Assembly: GCA_037576195.1 (NCBI GenBank)
Contig: CM075104.1
Span: forward strand, 19,918,211-19,982,210
Origin: Phytoseiulus persimilis
Taxonomy: Eukaryota > Arthropoda > Arachnida > Mesostigmata > Phytoseiidae
Reading direction: 5' to 3'
DNA: 64,000 bases
Below, piece by piece: positions 10,883 through 23,400 of this stretch (within the stretch, counting starts at the first letter, position 1; the number at the start of each line of letters is the position of its first letter). The notes under the pieces were generated by a model. That model did not search any database, was not told the origin of the DNA, and saw nothing but the letters and a program-made list of their open reading frames with translations. The position numbers were made by a program, and so were the translations under genes.

Positions 10883-13800
10883 GTGAGACCGGCTACGAAT
10901 TTCAATCCGACACTCTCTCAGCAGCAACGGACCGGAAAGCTAATAAGGCTTACGTCTATCACAGGCTGTCACCTTTTCGGCGACGCTGAGAGATTCGGCA
11001 CTAATTAGGCTCTCTCCGGTTGTTCGAGGGTGAAGGCTGACTGACTGCTCCGAGTACCCACAGCCTGCTCAGCGCCCTGAGCGGTCTCTGACGTCAGATA
11101 CGAAACGGAAACTCCGGTTGGCGCTTCTTGGCTTTTGGCGTCGCAACGTCCCTGAACGGCTGTCTCGCGGCCGGGGAGCATTCGACGCCGCATCCGTAAT
11201 TAGTCATCGAGTTGAAAGAGTCCCCGCTCGGAGCCGGCCAATGCAAAACAGGACCGAGCTTAATGAAAAAGACAGAGCAGTGGCCGAGCGGCCAGAACGA
11301 CTTGGACGGATGCACAGGGTTGGAAAACGGCTCACGTCGACACTCGGCCGGATTAACATATGCGCTCGGAGCTTCATATCTTTCGGGAGAAGCAGCCCTC
11401 GTAGGGAATGGGTGGCCGGCGGAGGCTTTGTGTTTGCACTCAAACACTCAAATGGCTCTCTGTGAAACAGGACGGGACCCCGACGCTCTGACCCCATGCC
11501 ACATGGATGGCCTGGACACCGCCGCGACGACCATCAACAATGACCACACTTCAGCTGCGGAATTACATGAAACGACAACGTCGACTCACACGGTGACCTT
11601 CCCGAGCACTGACCCTGCAATAGCTTCTGACCGAGCTAATGGCGGGATCACACAGTGCTCCGTGCCGGGGTTCGAGCTTTCCGAGAGCCGGCTTCAGCTC
11701 TTATTAAACAGCGTAACTCCCATCTCTGAACCCCATGATAACAGCGCTAACGTGTTCCCTCTGGAGCGCCGACGGACTCCTCTACATGCGCCCTACCGTT
11801 CAGAGTTCGTGATAACGATAGCGGTATTTCCCATATAGGTCTGAAAAGCGACCTGAGCGGTGGCGCCGCGGCACCCTCGATCAAACTGGCGTCATCCGAA
11901 GTGGGCCGTATTCGGACTCGACGATCTGGATCCGATTCCGGATCGGAATCCTCTCGTTGGACTGAAGTCCAACTCAAAATCTCAATCGTCGGATTCGTAG
12001 ACTGACTCAGCTCCGGGTCAATGGAGAATCCATCACAAATCTCCCCAATTTCAACAGGGCTATCATTCGGGATTTGTACTCTACTTCTCCTCCCACAAGA
12101 GATTCCAGTCGGGAATTGTTCGTCCCGAGGAACTATCAAGACAATTTTTTGATGATGAACCTGTTGTGCCGGTCATCAAAGATGGAAGCGACGACGATCA
12201 GGTTGTGCTTGAAAAGACTGCATCCGAGTGCGATTCCAGAGAACGGGGGACTTTTGGCGGAACGAGAGAAGTTATCAGCGTACTGTTGTGTTTTCTCTCA
12301 GCCAACGAACCACGAATAGAGCCCACGATGAGTCAGAGGCAGCTCCGATGCGAGAGGAAACAGTCCTCCTTCGGGGCCACACACTCGGAATATGACTCCC
12401 CCTTAACTTATACTGTTTCACGGAAGGCGCGAGTCACCTCTTGGTCGGCTACAGCATTTTATTCGGCTCGAAGAAGTCATTCACGAAGTCACATTGAACC
12501 TTGAAGCTTCCTCAGCGTATACAGAACAAACTGAAGGCTCTTATCATTACAGTTGTTCCATTAGACTAATGAGTGATTCCATCGACCGGTCGGATCTCAC
12601 GGCGAGTGCCAGGAACCCGTACGGCAACCGACGTTAGACGATTTCTCCCCTTCCTGCGACAGCATCGGAATCCGAAGTCTCTGCGATCATCGGATACATT
12701 CTCAACTGGGAGGTGCGGAATCATTGGTCTCTCGGGGTGTTTGAATCGTTCGTCCGAGATAATCGCTCCAATTTAACTGTACGAATGATCCGAAGAGACC
12801 TACCCCCACTACTCTTCACCAGATCGAAAGTCATTTGAGACCTTAGTGACGCGATCGCTCACCTTTCATTTTGAAACGTGAAACCACTGGATGTCGTCTA
12901 TTACACAACGGACGCGCTTTTCGTGTCTCTTAGAATCCACCCGCCGCCATGTCGAGTTCGTTCCTCCCATTGACCGATCTTGAACTCGAGCGGCGAGAAT
13001 CAACGGAATTCTAGAAGTCGTCGCCTCAACAAGTGACCATCAAGGGATTTGCTTGCCCAACGGTGTCCAACGGTATCCACTCTACTCAAAAACTTCCGAC
13101 GTCGCCTGCTGAGCTTGGCAAGCTCTGGCGGCGATGTTCGATGACTCCGCTATGAGAAAGGTGGGCTTTTCAGAATTTCTCCCCACTGACTAAATTACTG
13201 CTTCGAGTTCTCCGGAATCGCAAACGTTGCTCGATTCCTCATTGATTCGTAAATTCGCTGTCGTTATTCCGGGAGTTGCCGCCCTCCGTTCCGCGAACGA
13301 CCTGCCCGGAAATTTTATCGAGCTATGCGGAGAACAATATTCCACCGATTCCTCAGGATGTTTTCACCGATTTCTGGGAAGCCTCGCGAATATATAGCAG
13401 GTGAATTTCCTCAGTCATCCAGTTCGACGGTATCAAGCAAGCCTTCCGGTTGGCTGTGATCGTTATCTGTGGGAAGGAAATCATCGAGAAATGAAGTCCA
13501 GTGCGGAAGCAGATCTTGTGTGGACTGTGCTAGGCATCTTGTCTGCTGATAGATGTCGAAATGAGGGCTCTCCCTCGGACACGGGCAGTAATTACCAATG
13601 ACAACAATGTACCCCCTGAAAAGGGCGTTCCCACTGGGACCGTTAGAGTGCTCGGGACCCTCCTGGACACCTCATCCGCCCCCCCCCCCCCCTTGGGAAC
13701 CGTTTCCTGTAGCGTGGTTCTGCGTTCTCGGTCCAAGAATTTCCATTGCCGAAAGTGTGCGCTGAGCGCTTTGGAGAACCTGGTTTATCCCGGTAGGTCT

Positions 13801-16800
13801 TTCCCGCTTTCCGCGAGAAGGGTTCCCTCGCATGTTCCCCATCCTCTCCGGGCGCTGATGATGTAGGCCGACAGAGCCTCGAAGTCGAGCCTGCGCGACG
13901 GAGCCGGAATTCATCACTAAATCAGGCGGAGTCGCTGTTTTCTGTTAATCCCGAATCTCAGAGGGCGTCTCTGCAAGGATTGACGAACGTGCCAATCGCT
14001 GAGTTTGAACCATGGATTCGGAGAGGTTCGATTGCCCGTTGGTGCAAGCTTTTGTGTTGAACGGACCCGTTCTCAGAAAACGGATCCCGAACGCTTCAGA
14101 CATCCCAAGATCCGGGGTTGGAAGCGTGCACGCGGATGCTCCATTCACGTTATATCAAGTTTGCGACGGTGCTCGAAGGAGCTCGGAGCCGATGAACGCA
14201 AGAAAGCGGACGCTCCGAAGGAGCGTTTGTTTGATGTCTTTCCAGCTCGAAGACTCTGCTCTGTAGAGGATAATTAAGCTCTCCCCTTAATTGGATCCCA
14301 CTCCGGATCCTAGTGTCTTCACTTCCATATGAGCTAAATAGCGATACCATCCGCCGCTCCCGTGCGAAGATCAGTCGGTTGTTTTGCATACATGGTTCGG
14401 ATCTAAGATCATTTCATTCCACCTCACTCTTCGCACAGATGTAGCTAGGCGATTCCCTTCTCCAGATCGAGAACGCACGCGCGTTTGGTCCAAGGCAGCC
14501 TTGACTCCCAACTTTGGACGCGACTTTTGATCGTGGCGTGGTTCTCTCCGACCAAACGTTCAAGCTCCAATCGATCCGTCCCCGGGACAGCAGGGGGCCG
14601 AGGCGCGTGCCATGCAAGCGTAACAATGTTAGCGAGCGAATGAATGCGTGCGTGCAAAAAGTAGCGACGGTCGTGGGTGGAGTTTTCGAACGACGGCGTT
14701 CTTGGAGACACGGAAGAGGCTCCGGGCGAACGATGCGAGCGGCAGAGAAGGGAAGGAGGGGGCAGGGGTGTCATTCCGTTCGCCATGTTGCCACGGAAAA
14801 AACCCGGCTGAGCAACACCGGGCCGCATTCACTCAGAACGCCCGAGAAGAGTTGGTCGGCGTGTCAAGTGATGCTTGAAGTCATTCACTGGCTGCGTGTC
14901 CTCTCCGCGAGCCCTTGCGGGGACGTCCATTTTCCTTGCGCTGGGCTGCCGGCATGCCGAATGAGCCGCCGGTCGCTTGGCCTTAACTGGACCTTAAAGC
15001 TCGCTAGGATTTTGACCCTCGAGACCCTCACCGGGGAGTTCACGAATGTCGGTAGTTTCGCTCTCCCGCTTCTTCGAAACACCTACGTTGTCGACGACAA
15101 CAAGTGGTTCGAAGCTCTGCGGAAGGACCTCGTTGCTGCTCTCCTCTCTCCGACGACGTGGACCGACGAAGACCGATATCGGCATCTGCTTCCGTAGTCC
15201 TTCCCGGGAGGAGGCCAGGAGAAGGGTCATCCATGGCGTTTCCTCTTCGGCGGGAGGGGATCGGCGCCGCCGTTCCTTGCGCCGTCGTTGATGACGTCGT
15301 CGCCGTCATCGGATTCCTTCGAAGCGTGAACGTCTCCTTGCGAACAGTAAACGACCTCCTTTCCGCCTCCTTTGTCGCCTTGTTTGGCGCTCGTTCGTGC
15401 GACGAGCGATGCGACGAAGACGCTATAAGGGAGCGACACTCACATTCTCGGTTCGGTCAGCGACTGGAACGAACTAGTGAAGCCCTCATTATGAGGGGTG
15501 TAACAAAGCCCTCGCAGTCTCCTACTTTCCACATCGCATCGAGATGAGCTCTCGAAGCACTTTCAAGTACCAACAGGAACAACGGTCTGCGGCAGCCACC
15601 GCAGCTGCGACAACAGCAGGATAAGGAGCTCGAAAACGAGATATGGCCGTTTCTCCACGGGCTCCCCGACTCCTGCAGCGAATGGCTGGCGTTCCAAGGT
15701 GATATGATATACTTCCTGAACCAACAATGCTCCCTAATGATGGCTTTTCGGAACAATGTGACCAGAATCCATTGAAAAGCTCCCACGTTGAGCTCCCCCG
15801 GCATTGTCCCACCTGACATTGAACTATGGGGCGTTCGCCTCGGGATCTTTCAACGCACAGGGTCTCCACGAACCTCTCGGGAACGTCCTCGAACTCTCGA
15901 GAATGTTCCCCGGGCTTGTCAACAAGAGTTCAAGTTCCAACGACGTTCTTGCACGTCACACATTGAGACGTTCTCTTGTGGGAGGTGGGCACATGTCTCG
16001 ATACGAGCACGGCATTCACTGTCATGTACTTGTATCTCTGCTCTCGAAATAGCGGGATGGATCAGATCGCAGGTGAAGAGGATGACAGTTTCGTCCTTCG
16101 ATCCTGAGTCCCAGACTCGGAATCGCGGACCGTGCTTGGGGACCGCGTTCGATTTGAGCTGGAGTCACAAATGTCGAATTGAATCAAGCGCCGGGATGGA
16201 GTCTCGGACGAGAAATCAGCTGCTCGAGCGAAGCAGCTGATGCGTGAAACAGTTCAAAACGAAACGCGAGAAAAAACGGTTGTACACCACGAATGACAAT
16301 GCGTTCATCCTCCGGCTCATTATCTCAGAGCTGAGGCCATCGCCGAGGGCAACTTTTCTGTTCGTTGAACCAGAGAGAGTCACTCTGGACTCTTCAGAGC
16401 CGTTCCATCCCAACTTCAAGGTCCGAAAGTTCTCTGAGCGGCCATAGCTCTTTTCAGATCATCCGCAGAGCCTCCAGCAAGCCTCCCGCCGCTTCGAGAG
16501 CGTCGTTCATCAGAAGCAGATCGATTCTGATGAGCGGAACAACAACAACGACTTTCATTGACAGCGTCGCCTTCCCTGATCTGCACTTGTTTCGAGGAAC
16601 AGCGGTATCTACTCCTATCTCGCTCCAGAGCTGTTCTTGAATCGTCCCCCTCCTGAACTGGGTCTTTTTCAGCCCATCGACCCGCTCTCGTGCGAGTAAC
16701 TCTGGACCCGAATCCGAAAGTCATCGAATTTCGATCTGCTCCAAAACTTCACGAAGAGATTTGCGAGCAACGGGATTCTGCAGAGTTTGTTTGAATTTTC

Positions 16801-18587
16801 AGCTCAGGAGGCAAGGGACTCCGAAAATCATAGTCAATCTCACTACGAGGTAAGATGCGTGGTAGGAGAGGAGAGGCAGTTCACTCTAACAGCTCTGGGA
16901 ATCCTCCGATCCAACCCAACGAAAAGGAATTCGATCCCCACCTGGATGAGCAAAGTCCATTCCCCCTCCAATCCTAGATAAAATTTCTATAACAATGCCA
17001 CATCCCTGCACGGCTTTTCCAGGTTGGAGGTTGTGGTTCGGAACCACGGGAGCGGTCGTTTGCTTTGCTCCAATACTTTTTTGCTTCCATCCTTTTTCCA
17101 GCGGGAAAAAAATCGGAATGTTGCCCTCCAGACAGGAGCTCCGAGCAAACGGTGAGCGAACGGACCGACAACGATTTAAAGGGCAAAATATGGCTTTCGC
17201 CTTTGAGAGGAACTATCATCGCAACCAACACGACTGGCACCACGGGCACAACCACCACCGCCACGCCGCCGCCGCCACTACCCACAGCGACGATAAAGGT
17301 TTTTCGATCTCTGCAGGCAGGGGCACAAAGCGAAGAAACGTCGTTTGCGCGCGCGGCTCATCATGCGGCCTTTGCTGATGTGCGGACCCCTGGCGTAATC
17401 TCTTCTCCCTCTATCGCGAATCCTCTGGCTGTGTTTCGTTTTTCCTTTCTTCTTTCCTCCCGCTAAGCCGCTACCCACCTCAACAAATCTCCGCCGAAGC
17501 GGGGTGCGGTTTGGAACCTGAATTTCCCGTTTATTTGAAAGATCTGTCTTGAGATCATCCGTTCGGATTTTTGAAATATTCTGATGGGTGTTTCGAATAC
17601 ATAGTTTGTAACGGTGAACTTGATTCAGTGAACCGAGTCTGTCACCCTCCCCGACAAGATACTCGAGGTTTCGCGATAACACGGATTTAACTTGGTGGAA
17701 GAGCAGAACAAAGTACCCGGCCGAGGCTCTAAGCAGAGCTGAAGGAGCACTCTTTGCATTTTTAAATCCTTTGATCAGGTAGCAGCTCGGGCGGCATTTC
17801 GTCCTTGTCGGGGTCTCGATGTCTCTTATTCACCCTGAGCCTGTGCGCTTCACCTTCTTGAGTTTGCACTTTCTGTCTCGAGATCCCTCCCAGCTCTTCC
17901 TCTCAACAGAGTTGCTACTCTGGGGAGCGACTCAGAGCAGAAGCACCGGACTGCAGAAAGAAAAACACAGCACCGCAAGGAGTGAGCAGAAGAAAAGCCC
18001 GAGAGATTTCTGTGCTCGACCTTTCCGCTAGTGCGTCGCTTGCCAATATATCCTGAGCGGCCGGCTTGACAACGAACCAAACCAATGTACTGCGGGGAAT
18101 GATCCTGCGAGAGACGCGGAAAGCGAATTGGAAAGGATTCTCGAAGAATGTTGGAACCGAAATGATTCCAACCCATCACTATGGAGGTCCGAAGAAATAT
18201 CACTCGAGGCTCAAGATGACAGCGCCCGTAAATTCGGAGGGAGAAGGCACCTGGAGAAACTACCGAAACCATTAGCGGTCAAAAGGAGACTGTCACTGGT
18301 GCCAGTAATTTATCGACCGTCTTCCAGCGCACTCCTCCTCACATTCTTCTGAGAAGTAGACTGAAGTGGACGGCCCAGGTGAGATTCCATCGACGAGTTT
18401 GTTTTCGCTTCCCATCGATATAATTGCCGGAGACATCCAGGAATGGGTGGAATCAGAATCGACTTGGTACTAGAGACCTCAGATCGGATACTTCCGGGAT
18501 TCTCTGGCGGGGACTCAGGGCGAGTGCAAAACTCTGGGCATCATCTGCTCCAAACGGCCTTCGCATTACCAATGACTCCACGATTCC
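10883..18587. other. Gene-poor stretch with ambiguous open frames
   Basis: No recognisable protein. Frames worth noting: 11212-11838 (+, 208 codons, Thr/Ser-rich), 11747-12139 (-, 130 codons, acidic) against an equally protein-like plus frame at about 12057-12200, 14514-15197 (+, 227 codons, GC-rich), and a plus frame ending at 15777 (LENEIWPFLHGLPDSC). A C-homopolymer sits at about 13680-13692, and a CCA/CCG-rich triplet tract at 17230-17290. None has enough support to be called. Confidence 0.3.
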
Positions 18588-19512
18588 ACGGGGTGGAATT
18601 ATTTCCGGAATTTCCGAGCTCGATTCACTTCTGGCCATAACTTTGTCGATTCTTGGAGTTGGTTTGAGATATATGAGAGTGGTCGATAGATGATTCTGTG
18701 CCGCTGATTTCGGTCTTTTCGTTGTAGTGGATCTGATGGATATCGCCGTCAGGATATGGTTTTGAAGATAACCCTTCTTTTTAGAGGTATTCCTAGAAGT
18801 CGCCGGGGGAACGTCAAATTTTATCAGATTGAACTCGCATTCAACGCGCAAAGGGAAGCGGGCATGAGCCAGAGAACCGATTGAAGTTATCCTATAACCT
18901 TGAAAAATGGCAAGCGATCGTATCCAGCCCTTTCAAGGTTCTGCTGATTGGCTAATATCGTTTTCCTCGCATTCCCTCTCGTAACTCCTCAGAGAGGCGA
19001 AATCAAAGGTTGATCCCCTGGTGAAAATCACTCACAAATGGCCGAATCATCCGAGTATTGAAGTGCTGGGACGGTCCGACGATTCTCGATTTTCACCGGA
19101 AATCACCGTTTTTCAATTTTCCCCACTATTTGCTGAAACTACCATTAACACCAAAGAAATTATTGATGCGATCGCTTGCCATTTTCTGAGGGAATGAGAT
19201 AAGTTGAATGTTTTTCTGGCAAATGACCGGCTGTCTTTTGCGCATCGAATGCCGCCCCACGAGCCTGATCCATTCGAATTCGACGTTCTGAAGATCACTT
19301 TCAGGAAGTGCCCGAAAGGAAACGCGTAATTCTCATAACCATCTCCTGGCCGATCCCCTTCTCATCCACTTCAATGAAGAGCTGAAATTATCGCCTCGGA
19401 ATCCGTCATCGACTACTCTTCGAGCTTTGGAGAAACCTCGAGAATCGACAAAGTTATGGCCAAAATCATAGAGATCTGGCTCGGCAATTCTCCATTAGAA
19501 AAGGCCACCCTG
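18588..19512. mobile_element. Foldback Tc1/mariner-type transposon (copy 3), older
   Basis: The right end reads GGCCACCCTG followed by TA (19513-19514). The left end is a decayed CGGGGTGG preceded by CA where TA is expected. The arms match along their length, for example TGGCCATAACTTTGTCGATT at about 18640 against its reverse complement near 19460, and AATGGCAAGCGATCG at about 18907 against its reverse complement near 19172. The centre is about 19055 (GGTGAAAATC ... GATTTTCACC). Arm identity is clearly lower than in copy 2, so this insertion is older. No transposase frame. Confidence 0.85.
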
Positions 19513-19528
19513 TAAACTCTCAACCTGA

Positions 19529-20493
19529 CTAATCGACCCTTGTCGGGATCTTTTCCTCCGGGCTGGGAATCATGAGCGACTTCGCAGCTCGAGCTTCATG
19601 GCGAAATTGTGGCCTCCACCAAAACACGTTGAAAGTCAGGCGTCCTCTTCGAGCTGGGGAGAACCGAGGACTCATCACCTGGAAAACACGAATAAATGCC
19701 GATGTGGGTCGAAGAAAGTCCGGCGGAAACAGCTGATGTTTGAGGAATCCGATATCAATCACGAATCGTGAATTGGTTAACAACACGGATGAGCAAATCG
19801 AGCCTAAATTCGAATCGCCCGAACGCTTGAACCTTCCAGGGTTTCTTGTTTGGAAGGGGAAATGATTGAACTGTAGACTTGACTTCTCCACGCATGCGAA
19901 ATCTGTTCGGAATCCAACCAGTGGACGAACCACGCGGATCGACTTGGACGGTGCCGCGCTGAGCAACGATCCAGGCTGTCAAACATGACCACGAAACGTG
20001 AACTGAGGACGGGGAAAACACGGAACTTGCACTAGGAGGAAGTTGGAATGTCTTGAATTCTCGAGTATCCATTCGGCGATGATGATTTTAGGATGAATCA
20101 TTGGTTTGCACGATTCTATGGAGTCGCGTATCTTACCAATTGAACAGACGATAGCGAGCTGACTGCCTAGGCTCGCCTATGGCTATGAACACATTCCAGT
20201 CCGATCGGTGGTGCGTGTTTTAAAATGGTGTTTCAAATCCCGATTTTCTGACGAATATCGATCATCCCGGATCAGAGAACCAGACATTGTCCGACAGCTT
20301 CGATCGAAAGCCGAGGGTGCTCAGCGTTCTGGACATAGCGGCAAGCTAGGCGCTTCTCGAAAGATTCCTCCCGGAAAAACGCAACAATGAAGAGTTTTTG
20401 AATTCCTAAAACAGACATTGAAGGCTTACGGTACGGTCGTTTACGGGGCAGGCTGAATTGTTGAACAATTGATCCAAGGGCAACCCATTCCAA
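19529..20493 (-). CDS. Unassigned coding-like block, minus strand, beside foldback 3
   Basis: Minus-strand open stretches at 20493-20272, 20072-19755 and 19966-19529 have protein-like composition but lie in different frames. A 17-residue piece of the first (SIVQQFSLPRKRPYRKP) resembles a piece of the second (STVQSFPLPNKKPWKVQ), which suggests an internal duplication. I do not recognise the family. It may be exons of an unknown gene or a decayed gene or element. It begins 15 bp from the end of the foldback transposon. Confidence 0.25.
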
Positions 20494-23400
20494 AGGAGTT
20501 TCTCTCCCTCGATCACAGAGAAAACACGAAACTCAAACGTGAGCCGACTAGCTCAGGACTGCGCGAAAGCCTCTGATGCGGATCGAGAACGCGCGTCTTC
20601 TTCACTTAGGCTCCAAGTTTCTGGAAATCCGCTCAGAGCTGGACGAGTCTAGACGTCATGGAGCAGAGGCGAACCAGGTACTCTGCATCCGGCACTTCCC
20701 TGAAATACTTCGTCGAGGGGGCGTCGACCTAGGCTTTGACGAATACGGACGTTTCCGGATTTGATGCAGTCTCTCGTAGATTGTTCCTCGAGGCAGAGGT
20801 CAAACTTTTCCGACACTGCCACCCGAGATAGTGCAACGCCGTGCCGAGAGTTGCCGAATGGGGACAAAGTATGCCTTTTCTCGTTCTCGCCGTATTCTGA
20901 GAATAATCTCGCCCCGGTCTGATCATACTCCTGCCATGTTCTGATCGTGCCTCGCTGATGACAACCACAGGTCAGGTTTGGAGGTTCTCGGATGTACTCG
21001 AGGAAAAGTTAATGCTGAACCAGAGCTTCGGAAGCCGGAAGAATTGGGAGCGCACAGGATAGATTATGGGTACGGCCAATGATGAACCGCCGAAAAGTGG
21101 CGAAGCGGTTTTGCCCGAATTCTTGCGATTCGGAGTGGAAGCTGTGAAGAAAACGTGAAGCCGTCAACAAGATCAGGAGTTCCTCACTACCGAGGAGCTC
21201 TTCATTAACCCGGAGACTTGATCAGAATGGAATCGTGCACTCTTGTGCAGTTTGAAACTTTTAGTATGTACGCCTCGAAATCGCCTCGTTGGGTTACTGC
21301 TTAGTTTCCGGAAATACGGATCCCGTTGGAGCCAAATTTGTATCGCGATCAGTTTGGTACCTTGTACCCATTTTCTGGGAACACTTTGGGAAGGGTTGGA
21401 GTTGCTGGAAGATGCAGCATGCACATTCTTCGGATTTATATTCAAGTTATAATGGTTATACATTAATTTCCACGCATGTTGCCCGTAGTCGCCATCTGCA
21501 CCAGGTATGGATTCGAAATCAAGCGCTTTCATCATGTTTTGAATCGAAGAAATGACCAGAACTGTCCGAAATTCTCATCAAGGGGCCAGCCTCGCTTCGA
21601 AGAAATATGGTGGAAAATTCCATCTGATACAGAGCTTCATTGAATAAGATCGATGCTCGTTCCGGAACACTTCCTCTTCCGGAGGAGTTCCCATCCTCAT
21701 GCCGCAGATGCAAGGGAAGACACAGTTGTGCTCCGGCCGTTGTTTGTTTCCAGGAGTGAGCTGCGGCTTGATAACAAACTGATTTGCGTATCATTCGAAA
21801 TAGCGAAGTTCGGTTATTTAGGTTCAGGGTCCCCCCAAGACCCTCCTCGCAAAGCAACGCAAGCGAATCATTGCATGTTTCAGATTTCCTCTCGAAGATT
21901 CATCTAACGAGCATGCTTAGGTCCCGCTCTGCGGTTCACCGTGGTCGAATGTTTATTTGTCGCAGAAAATAAAGTTCACGAACGGACCCAGTCTCAGAAA
22001 GTTCCGAAAATAGTCGGGAGAGGCACGAGTTCCGTCACGAAACGATTTCACTGCCCCAATTATGGAGAACTAGTGGCTGGTCTTCAACGAAGACTCGATC
22101 CGACGGCAGCATCAGAGATCGAATTCGATCCATGATGAACAGACCCGAGTTCCCAGCGGAAAGCTCTTGAGCCAATCAGTGGTTGATTCAAGAGTCTGTG
22201 GAATTCTTCGCGTTCTCTGAGGAGCAAGTCTGATGGGGAAGCGAGGACACCCGTTCTCGCGAGACAGCGAGATTCCAACAGCGGCAACCAAGTTGGGACA
22301 GGAGTGAGAGAAGACGCGGATCCGTCTGAGCCTCTTCTCTCGTGTGTTTGTTCCATTCATTGACGCAAGCTCGCACAGGCCGAGTCGGATGGCCCTTTGT
22401 TTGAAGGCTGTTTACTTTGCATTAAATGCCGCCCTCGGCTAGACTGATGAAATTCCCTCTTACTCAGGCAAAGGAAAGAGAAATGGGCAGACGGGCGCGC
22501 AAAGGGCCACGCCGTCTCCCGGAAGAGTAGAGACCATCCACTGCCATCTTCCGAGCCATCTCCGAGGGAGTCCGTTGCGCTGACCACTAGATGCAGTAGG
22601 AGTTCCGACTCGGCGAATAAGCAAGCTAGGCGCGATGAACCATAGCTCGTCAACAGCCAAAATCAGTCAAGTGATGAGGCGAACGATAAGATTCGTGCGC
22701 AGAGAACAGGGCTCCCTAGCACTCGTTCATGGAGCACATCGAGATTGTCTGTGAGCCAATTGTTGATCCAAGCGTTGATTGCTGAGAGTGGCAAACTTTC
22801 CCGCAACGAAGAGGCGCAAATTGCGGTTATCAGACTCTCTTGAGAGGATGTCTCGCTTATCTCACCGAGATAAACCCGAACCGCTTGCGCCCCAAGCTCC
22901 AGTTTCGTTCTCAGATACGGCGCTTACAAACTTTTGCGCGTATTCATGCTCGGTATCTCACTCTGCGTTCAGAGTGCGGACCGCGCCGAACAAGTTGGCC
23001 CGCAGTTCGTGCGTCCTCAAGGACATTTGAGGCATCCGAGTTCGATGGTTGCGGCCTATTTTTACTTTTCTACAGAAACCAGCGGGCATTAGTATGCTTC
23101 GGCTCGCAGTGGTCATCAGCGTCGCTGTCACGTTCCCGTCGACATTAAACCATCCGAGAGCACAGCTGTTTTCGCGTGGGTCTTGGGAGTTCTCCTGAAA
23201 CAGCAATGCGACCCTCACGATTGTCACAAGTCTCCTGAGAGAGTTGCGCTTGGTCCTTCCGACCTCTGCGATTCGGCAAAAATTTTCCTCTAAATAAAGG
23301 TCCCGTCGTACACACGCCCGCTCTTCTTCTGCTCCTTCTTGGCTGATGGCTGACAAAGCCGCCATGGAGCACACGCTGCGAACAGGTTGAACATTTCTCA

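Noticed and set aside
14514-15197. 227-codon plus frame
   Set aside because: GC-rich sequence with few stops in all frames. The protein is Arg-rich and of low plausibility, and no family is recognised.
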